Assembly: GCA_964387645.1 (NCBI GenBank)
Contig: CAYLYM010000135.1
Location: forward strand, 1 to 9,812
Source: CAYLYM01 sp964387645
GTDB taxonomy: Bacteria > Calditrichota > Calditrichia > RBG-13-44-9
Reading direction: 5' to 3'
DNA: 9,812 nucleotides
The notes below the pieces were generated by a model, which saw only the letters and a list, made by a program, of their open reading frames with translations, did not search any database and was not told the origin of the DNA. A program made the position numbers and the translations under genes. Shown here one piece after another: positions 1 through 5,656 of the stretch (positions within the stretch are counted from its first letter, which is position 1; the number at the start of each line of letters is the position of its first letter).

Positions 1-675
1 CAGAAATGGTTTTTCTTTATCAGTTGATTCCTTAATACAATCTGCGTATGCGGCTGTAACTCTTGAGTGGTCATAAAGAGAAATGTCTGGTAAAGTTTTA
101 AAACCTGCTGAACTTATCCGACTTGTCCACTTTTCCATCACAGAAAGCAGTGTGTTGTACAATTCTTTAAAAGATAGGTTATCGGGTATAGCATCAATTT
201 CCTTCAAAAAAGTTTCCCAATGTGGCTTATGCAAATCCCTAAGTTTTTGCTTTGTTATCTCACTCTGAAATTCTTCAGGAAAAATATCCGTCAATGAAAG
301 TGGACCGGGTTTAAAAGACATCTTTTTCGAAGTATTTGGGACATTTTTTTTAATATTAGAGATATGATTGAATATGGAATATAACGGACGACGAGCTTCT
401 TTTATTTCCTCTTTTTCTCGTTCACCAGAGGCGGCTTGATCTGCCTGGCGCACTGCGTAATCGCCTGTACTTTGATGATGAGTCGAAGCTATTTTAATAG
501 CTTGTTCTAGAAAAGGTTTTAGGCATTTATGCTTTTGTAAATGTTCTCTAATAAATCTAGCACTATTTTCTTCATGAGAGACATCCGTCTTTTCCGCACG
601 ATATTGGAATTTTCCAATGTCATGAAATAATGTGCCAATTAATCTTGCTTTTCTTTCGTTTGACCACTCTAACAT
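1..675 (-). CDS. cas10: Cas10 (Csm1-like) large subunit of a type III CRISPR effector, N-terminal part, cut by the window edge
   Basis: Cas10 is the signature large subunit of type III CRISPR effector complexes. In the family, the HD domain cuts ssDNA and the Palm domains make cyclic oligoadenylate when target RNA is bound. Translating the minus strand from the ATG at 673-675 gives 225 codons with no stop up to the left edge. Residues 15-26 (TLFHDIGKFQYR) are the HD motif with His18-Asp19. His34 and SARF (38-41) follow, then His66-His67, then AD (78-79) leading into SGERE (83-87), which matches the AD..SSGER stretch of Csm1. Residues 195-212 (LPDISLYDHSRVTAAYAD) match the conserved Csm1 segment linking the HD and first Palm domains. 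The start is supported by AAAGAGG 8 bases upstream. The gene begins 36 bases after cas6 ends, as in one operon. The Palm and GGDD residues lie outside the window. The Csm1 rather than Cmr2 assignment is an inference from motif resemblance. Confidence 0.9.
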   Translation of the reverse strand, partial: MLEWSNERKARLIGTLFHDIGKFQYRAEKTDVSHEENSARFIREHLQKHKCLKPFLEQAIKIASTHHQSTGDYAVRQADQAASGEREKEEIKEARRPLYSIFNHISNIKKNVPNTSKKMSFKPGPLSLTDIFPEEFQSEITKQKLRDLHKPHWETFLKEIDAIPDNLSFKELYNTLLSVMEKWTSRISSAGFKTLPDISLYDHSRVTAAYADCIKESTDKEKPFL

Positions 676-683
676 TTTTTATT

Positions 684-690
684 CCTCTTT
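684..690 (-). promoter_or_regulatory. Ribosome binding site of cas10
   Basis: Read on the minus strand this is AAAGAGG, 8 bases before the ATG at 675. It is a good Shine-Dalgarno match, lies inside the 36-base gap after cas6, and fixes the start of the partial cas10 gene. Confidence 0.6.
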
Positions 691-711
691 AGATTTATAT
701 TTTCTTTCTTC

Positions 712-1620
712 TCACACCACCCTATACCCCCCCATCCCAAACACCGTCCCTTTGCCGACGTGCAGGAGCTCGCCGATATGCAACCAGGGCATAAAGGCGG
801 TTAAATTCCCGCGATAGGTAATAGTGCCAGTGAATCCATTTAACGGCACCGGCTGCTTCTGACGGTTGGAGAATCGCTTAAATCGCTGATTTTGTAAATC
901 CTGCCGCATTATCTCAACCTTTTTCGCTTCGTCCCAGTCGATCTCAAACCGCTCTTTTTTTCCATCACCGTGAAAATAGCGTAAACTATGGTAACGCCTT
1001 AATATGCTTTTTAGCAGAATGGAAAATTCCAGTCGCTCCACTCTTTTCCCCTCTACTATTATATTAGTCGGTGTAAAGAACGATAAAGTCACTTGCGGTT
1101 GTAAATTTGTTTTAAATTGGTCCAGTTGAATGCGTGGAAAACTATTGCGCAGTTGCTGAGAGGTATGATCGTATATCTCTGTCTTTTGATTTTCTGCATC
1201 CATAGCCCGAATCGAAAGCACCTGGTAACGCCCCCGGTCCATGCCAATGCCTTCTTCGCCCATGCGTATAAAACAGTAAACGAAATAAGGTAGGTATTCA
1301 ATTGCCCGACCGATCAACACCAGATGAAAGTATAAAGGCTCATCCCGCAAAAAAAATCGTTTACGGGTAAGCGGAGGCTCAATCACAAATGGGCGTGGAA
1401 TACTTTGTCCATTATTCTGTTGCGTTTCAAATAAATATGGATAGGCACACTGCCCATGAATCTGGCAATTGGCACAATCCCGGTGGGAAATGATACAAAT
1501 GGTTCGCTTTAAAATATGCCCAAACTTACCACGAAAAGTGGACCCTTTAAAATCGGGTAATCCAAACGAATTCAAGGTTTTTACAGAAAATTCAAATTTT
1601 CCTACTTCCATATAAAACAT
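712..1620 (-). CDS. cas6: CRISPR pre-crRNA processing endoribonuclease Cas6 (RAMP family)
   Basis: Cas6 cuts the long CRISPR transcript inside each repeat to release crRNAs, which here would load the type III complex whose Cas10 follows. The protein is 302 aa, normal for Cas6. The N-terminal segment around residues 25-40 (KGSTFRGKFGHILKRT) fits the first RAMP fold of the CRISPR_Cas6 family. A cysteine cluster C49-x2-C52-x5-C58 followed by AYPYLFE is typical of one Cas6 subfamily. The C-terminus has the glycine-rich RAMP loop GKGTVFGMGGYRV (289-301). His35 and His46 are candidate catalytic residues, but the sequence alone cannot decide between them. The start is uncertain. The ATG at 1620 has AGG directly touching it, whereas Met4 (ATG at 1609-1611) has the same TTAGG 9 bases upstream and may be the true start. 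The gene lies 148 bases after the preceding TPR gene, with a promoter-like sequence between, so it probably begins the CRISPR operon. Confidence 0.92.
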   Translation of the reverse strand: MFYMEVGKFEFSVKTLNSFGLPDFKGSTFRGKFGHILKRTICIISHRDCANCQIHGQCAYPYLFETQQNNGQSIPRPFVIEPPLTRKRFFLRDEPLYFHLVLIGRAIEYLPYFVYCFIRMGEEGIGMDRGRYQVLSIRAMDAENQKTEIYDHTSQQLRNSFPRIQLDQFKTNLQPQVTLSFFTPTNIIVEGKRVERLEFSILLKSILRRYHSLRYFHGDGKKERFEIDWDEAKKVEIMRQDLQNQRFKRFSNRQKQPVPLNGFTGTITYRGNLTAFMPWLHIGELLHVGKGTVFGMGGYRVV

Positions 1621-1637
1621 CCTAATAATTTGTTAGG
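1621..1637 (-). promoter_or_regulatory. Short inverted repeat carrying the probable ribosome binding site of cas6
   Basis: CCTAA and TTAGG pair across a 7-base loop. On the minus strand the downstream arm supplies TTAGG, which touches the ATG at 1620 and lies 9 bases from the second in-frame ATG at 1611. The arrangement favours the later start. It could also form a weak 5-bp hairpin over the initiation region. The short stem makes chance likely. Confidence 0.25.
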
Positions 1638-1677
1638 TATGTTCGCTTGAAGTTTCTGTGTGTAGCCCCTTGATTAG

Positions 1678-1706
1678 ATTTTAATATTAAAAATTAAAAA
1701 ATTCAA
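1678..1706 (-). promoter_or_regulatory. Sigma70-like promoter for the cas6-cas10 operon
   Basis: On the minus strand, TTGAAT (1701-1706) as a -35 box and TAAAAT (1678-1683) as a -10 box are separated by exactly 17 bases. Each differs from the consensus by one or two bases. Transcription would start near 1671, leaving a leader of about 50 bases before cas6. The region is very AT-rich, so a chance match is possible. Position and spacing are both good for separate transcription of the CRISPR genes. Confidence 0.4.
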
Positions 1707-1768
1707 TAGTTAGTTTATTTTTTATTTTCTTAATATCCTGAAGACTTTAAGATACCTGGAAGTGAATG

Positions 1769-4234
1769 CTATATAATAGTAATGGATACTTTTTTGGATG
1801 TTTTGGAATGGCTATTTAAATCGTGAACTTCGATGACCAGTTCGTATTTTCCTGGAGTTTGATCTTCGATCTTAAAATTTAAAAAGATTTTTTCGTCTGA
1901 TATATTACCAGAATAATTAAAATCGGTGCTGATACTGTTTTGCTGCTTACTCACCAGACTTCTGAAAAAGGCTTTTATAATACTTCCATTATTGTCTCCA
2001 GCAGGGCGGAGGGTGGAAGTAATTTTAAAGTTAGTTTTACCCTTTTCATTTAAAGTAAGGTTGTAAATTTCAAAATAGATTCCTGCCACTATTTCCGATT
2101 GAAAGGGAGAAAACATATGCGGCGTGTAATTCAAACCTGCTTTAGTGAACTTATCGCCGTTTCCTGTCTTTTTTAATTCACCTGACAATAAAATATCGCT
2201 CATCATTAACCGGTTCTGCTGGTAATTTGGAACAATGTATTGCCCCCGATAGACTCCCATTTTGTTAGCCATTCGATCTTTCACTTGAATTTCGAAGTTA
2301 TATTGCCCTGCAGGAAGGTAAAATCTTTCTACATCGACAATTGAAATTTCTTTCCATTCTTTAGATTTATAATGTAAAGGAATGTCATCATCTTTACGGA
2401 TTCGGATTACGGGATCCCATTTTTTAGTGAAAAATCCGACAAATTTTTGTAGTTTCAAGTAATCTAATTGATTGGTAGTATCCAAGACTGTTTGTTTGCC
2501 CTCGATTAGATAATAGAGCTCCAGAAGATTTTTCCCATCTTTTCCTTTAAAGCTTAAAATTTGCCATGGGAAATCCAGTGGTTTTTCAGAAAAACGGTAG
2601 CTAGTAGTTTCGGTGAGCATCCCCGTTTTAACGTAGGATTTGTTTTCTTCCTCCAATACAGAGCACAATTCTGCCACAAGTCCGCCGTTAGGTGAATCAT
2701 TAAAAGATGCCAAACCAAGTTCACGGTACCTTGGATCAAAGACCTCTCTTTCGGCCACAGCGTAAGGAATGGCTTCGATAATCCAGCCCAGATTATCGCC
2801 ATATTTTTTAAAATGGAAGATCATTTCAGGACGGCCGGGCCGCCGAAAATATTTCCAGGACCAGTTCATCGGTAGCGCTTCAAAAAATCTTTCCGTGAAA
2901 AGATTTTCACCCAGATACGGTTTGGGCAGACGAAAAGTGAAAACTTCTCCAAAGACATTGTTTCGCTTTCGCCTGACCACGTCGGTCATCCCGACATTAA
3001 GATAGTCTGGCAAACCATTTAGCGAAGTGACCTGTTGATCAGGAGGTCCGTGCCGCACATAGATGATCCCAATGTCATCTAAATCTCGTTCTTTGGGAAA
3101 AGATTCTGGGAGGTGTGCTTGGCTAAGAAGTTCCTCGCCCTGTAAATTAAAACTAGAATAAGGATGTTCAAAATGATAAAACAAATAGATTTTGTCTGGA
3201 TTACGCAAAAAGCGCCGGAAATGTTTTCGAGCATAAGCCAGGCGATTGTAATGTTCGGGAATACGTTCGCTCTCTTCGGTAGCCAGGTTAGGGTCACGCG
3301 ATCGCCAGAATCGACGGTAAAATGTACTCAGGCTATCCAGCGGTGTCCGACGCAATTCCAGGAACTCATCATCTTTCATGATATAGTACAAATCATCAAA
3401 AAAGGCTTTAGCATCAATGGAATCCGATATATTGTCTAATGCCATCTGGTAGGCTTCATAACCTTCTTTATCCCTTTTTGTGGCAAAATAAACCTTGGCG
3501 CGAACAATATTTTTACGCGATATCAACTTCGAAGGGAATTTAAAATCCAGTGTGTCTAAAACTTTTAGACTCTTCTCGAACTGATCTCTTAAATAATAAA
3601 TACTGGCCAGGTCCAATAGAAAGTAAGGGTTGTCTGGATATTCCTTAATAAGTGTTTTTAACAAAGGAATGGCTTCCCGACCACGGCTGTGCCATAAGGT
3701 CGCATTGATAAATTGATCATATAATTTTTTATTCTCCGGATGCTGCCGTACCGCATTCGCATAGGATTCTAAAATATTTCCGGTAGGCCAGAGTTTTTCT
3801 TCAACTCTCGCCAATTCATACCAGGCCTGTGCCATGGTGGGATCCTTTTTTACAGCTTTTTGCAGGTATTCCCGGACTTTTAACAACTTATTTATGCGAT
3901 ATTTGTAAACCTGCGCCAGTTGGTAATAAGCCTCGGCATAATCCCTGTCCATCCGGATGGTTTTTTCTAACAGTCGAAGAGCTTTACTGCTTCCAGGATG
4001 TTTTAACTGATTCAGTACACCCAAACCATAATAAGCCTGTGGAACATTCTTGTCTATATTTAGAATTTTTTGGAATTGCACTTCGGCAGAATCAAAAGCC
4101 GCCTGGTGCAAATAGGACATGCCGGCCTCGAAATATGGTTGCCACCAGTCCACACCGCTTTCCCCAGCGGCAAGTTGTTCTGAAATCAGACAAAGCATTA
4201 AAAAATATTTGCAATATTTTATGAAAATTGACAC
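1769..4234 (-). CDS. Secreted TPR protein with GWxTD-like core, second paralogue (821 aa)
   Basis: This exported protein of unknown function has three parts. Residues 1-23 look like a signal peptide (hydrophobic YFLMLCLI, probable cleavage after LAA). Residues 33 to about 265 are helical TPR-type repeats (for example FDSAEVQFQKIL, DYAEAYYQLAQVYKY, TMAQAWYELARVEE). Residues 305-400 resemble the GWxTD domain: FWRSRDPNLAT (309-319), HYNRLAYARKHF (328-339), then GIIYVRHGPPD (389-399). The remaining 420 residues look beta-rich, with conserved blocks MIFHFKKY, YTPHMFSPF and a final PGKYELVIEVHDLNS that looks Ig-like. The GWxTD tetrapeptide itself is absent. The protein aligns along its whole length with the 851-aa protein two genes upstream. 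The start is GTG at 4232-4234 without a clear Shine-Dalgarno sequence; no upstream ATG is in frame, and the next ATG (codon 13) would break the signal peptide. Family resemblance is fairly sure; function is not assigned. Confidence 0.85.
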   Translation of the reverse strand: MSIFIKYCKYFLMLCLISEQLAAGESGVDWWQPYFEAGMSYLHQAAFDSAEVQFQKILNIDKNVPQAYYGLGVLNQLKHPGSSKALRLLEKTIRMDRDYAEAYYQLAQVYKYRINKLLKVREYLQKAVKKDPTMAQAWYELARVEEKLWPTGNILESYANAVRQHPENKKLYDQFINATLWHSRGREAIPLLKTLIKEYPDNPYFLLDLASIYYLRDQFEKSLKVLDTLDFKFPSKLISRKNIVRAKVYFATKRDKEGYEAYQMALDNISDSIDAKAFFDDLYYIMKDDEFLELRRTPLDSLSTFYRRFWRSRDPNLATEESERIPEHYNRLAYARKHFRRFLRNPDKIYLFYHFEHPYSSFNLQGEELLSQAHLPESFPKERDLDDIGIIYVRHGPPDQQVTSLNGLPDYLNVGMTDVVRRKRNNVFGEVFTFRLPKPYLGENLFTERFFEALPMNWSWKYFRRPGRPEMIFHFKKYGDNLGWIIEAIPYAVAEREVFDPRYRELGLASFNDSPNGGLVAELCSVLEEENKSYVKTGMLTETTSYRFSEKPLDFPWQILSFKGKDGKNLLELYYLIEGKQTVLDTTNQLDYLKLQKFVGFFTKKWDPVIRIRKDDDIPLHYKSKEWKEISIVDVERFYLPAGQYNFEIQVKDRMANKMGVYRGQYIVPNYQQNRLMMSDILLSGELKKTGNGDKFTKAGLNYTPHMFSPFQSEIVAGIYFEIYNLTLNEKGKTNFKITSTLRPAGDNNGSIIKAFFRSLVSKQQNSISTDFNYSGNISDEKIFLNFKIEDQTPGKYELVIEVHDLNSHSKTSKKVSITII

Positions 4235-4336
4235 TGCTAGTTCAATTCTTAGGTTTTTATCTATTAAATTATTTAAATTGAATCGGGGTTAATTTCTTTT
4301 TAACTCAATCTAACTATGCGCATTCGAGTCAGAGAT

Positions 4337-5428
4337 TCAAAAGTTTTTCGGAGCGAAATCAAAGGGTAGCAAATCCGCAATACCTAATTTTGACCATTCC
4401 CCGTAAATCGTTATCGGAAAGTGGGCATATACATTACCTAAAGTATCTATAAGAACATAAGGAGTGTTCAATTTGATAAAGGATTTCTCTGTTTCTTTGT
4501 ACAAGGCATCAATCCAGGTATTATAGATCACATCATCTGGCGGTTTATAATAAACGCTCAGAAAGTTTTCAAATTGTAGTCTTTTAAAACCATTCGAGTC
4601 AGGGATGACAAATCCTTTTTCTTCAGGGTAAACTTTATATCCCTTTAAACGTAGATTCATGGTATGGTAAACTTCAAATCGTTCTTTACGAAGCGTACCA
4701 CGTGCCAGAGAAGAAATAAAATGTTTAAAGGAACCCTCATAACATTTCAATCGGTTTTCAAGCCATTTTTTACGTTCTTTTTCATTTCGTGGTTTTAACT
4801 CCCGAAATCGAGGAAAAATAACATATTGCACCGCATCGTTTTGCTCCATGTATTTAAAACGTTGGAGAACAATATCTAATTGATATCCCAAGGCTTCGTT
4901 CCGCACTCTCAATAAACTATCTGTCTGGGCTATAAAAGCATTGTTTATTTTGTCATACTTAAATTCCAATACCTCCGGATTTAATATTTTACATTTTTTA
5001 GCGTTCTCTGTTTTACCTAAAAATATTTTAGTGAACTTTTTAAGATCTTTTTTCCATTCCTTTGGTTCACGAGCCTCAACGGTAATTTTTTCGGCTTCGT
5101 AAACAATTGAATCTAATTTAATGATATAATGTTGAGAATCCGGCCTCATGAATTGGAGAGCAATCCTTTTAAGCTGATATCCCACGTGGCTGATTATCAG
5201 ATCGTAAGAGCCGGGAGGGATATTTGCTATTTTAAATTCGCCATTGGCTCCAGTGGCAGAGCCAAAGGTAGTGTTCGAAAGGAATACGTTCACCATCTCT
5301 AACGGTTTGCCCGATTTTGCGTCCAACACCTGCCCGGTAACTACACTTCTCCTGATGGATTGAGCTATAAGATCGAGTGTTACAAATAAAATGAAAAGTA
5401 AAATCAATATCTTAAGCAATGATCTCAT
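4337..5428 (-). CDS. Secreted carboxypeptidase-regulatory-like domain protein (363 aa)
   Basis: This is a secreted protein of a family common in Bacteroidota and relatives; its exact role is unknown. Residues 1-22 form a signal peptide (LLKILILLFILFV, likely cut after LIA). Residues about 29-106 are a carboxypeptidase-regulatory-like beta sandwich (VTGQVLDAKSGKPLEMVNVF, then GANGEFKIANIPPGSYDLIIS and HVGYQLK), the type also found at the N-terminus of TonB-dependent receptors. No receptor plug or barrel follows. Instead there is a conserved domain with FLGKTENAKKCKILNPEVL (136-154), NEALGYQLD (177-185), KKWLENRLKCYEGSFKHF (220-237) and a C-terminal ADLLPFDF (351-358). I recognise this pattern from Bacteroidota proteins annotated only by their regulatory-like domain. 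The gene sits between two paralogous secreted TPR proteins, 228 bases after one and 102 before the other. That arrangement suggests a shared envelope function but does not prove it. The ribosome binding site is weak (GGAT about 6 bases upstream). Confidence 0.85.
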   Translation of the reverse strand: MRSLLKILILLFILFVTLDLIAQSIRRSVVTGQVLDAKSGKPLEMVNVFLSNTTFGSATGANGEFKIANIPPGSYDLIISHVGYQLKRIALQFMRPDSQHYIIKLDSIVYEAEKITVEAREPKEWKKDLKKFTKIFLGKTENAKKCKILNPEVLEFKYDKINNAFIAQTDSLLRVRNEALGYQLDIVLQRFKYMEQNDAVQYVIFPRFRELKPRNEKERKKWLENRLKCYEGSFKHFISSLARGTLRKERFEVYHTMNLRLKGYKVYPEEKGFVIPDSNGFKRLQFENFLSVYYKPPDDVIYNTWIDALYKETEKSFIKLNTPYVLIDTLGNVYAHFPITIYGEWSKLGIADLLPFDFAPKNF

Positions 5429-5477
5429 GATTTATCCAATCTATTTAAGAAAAATTTTTAATAATTTCAATAATACT

Positions 5478-5506
5478 ATGTTAAATAATATTCTACCTAT
5501 TCTCAA
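5478..5506 (-). promoter_or_regulatory. Possible promoter of the carboxypeptidase-regulatory-like gene
   Basis: On the minus strand TTGAGA (5501-5506) and TAACAT (5478-5483) are 17 bases apart and lie about 50 bases upstream of the start at 5428. The surrounding 228-base gap is very AT-rich, so such matches arise easily by chance. No Bacteroidota-type TTTG / TAnnTTTG pair was clear in the same gap. Confidence 0.2.
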
Positions 5507-5656
5507 TTAAAATATTCTTCTGTTATTTGCAAATTATTTAATTTAAAAATCTTACAAAGTAAAAACCAGAAAAACGTTTTTATAATCGGTATTTAAATAA
5601 GAATGAAACAACGAATTTCGAATAACTTCAAAAAATTTCTATAATTCTCGGTTTAT

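Noticed and set aside
4270..4310. GTTAA / TTAAC hairpin between the 363-aa and 821-aa genes as a terminator
   Set aside because: It has a 5-bp A-T-rich stem with no T-run after it on the coding strand, so it is too weak to call.
4321..4602. 12-base repeat CATTCGAGTCAG at 4321-4332 and 4591-4602
   Set aside because: A 12-base match within a 10-kb window is expected by chance. One copy lies in coding sequence and the other just after a stop codon, with no further similarity around them.
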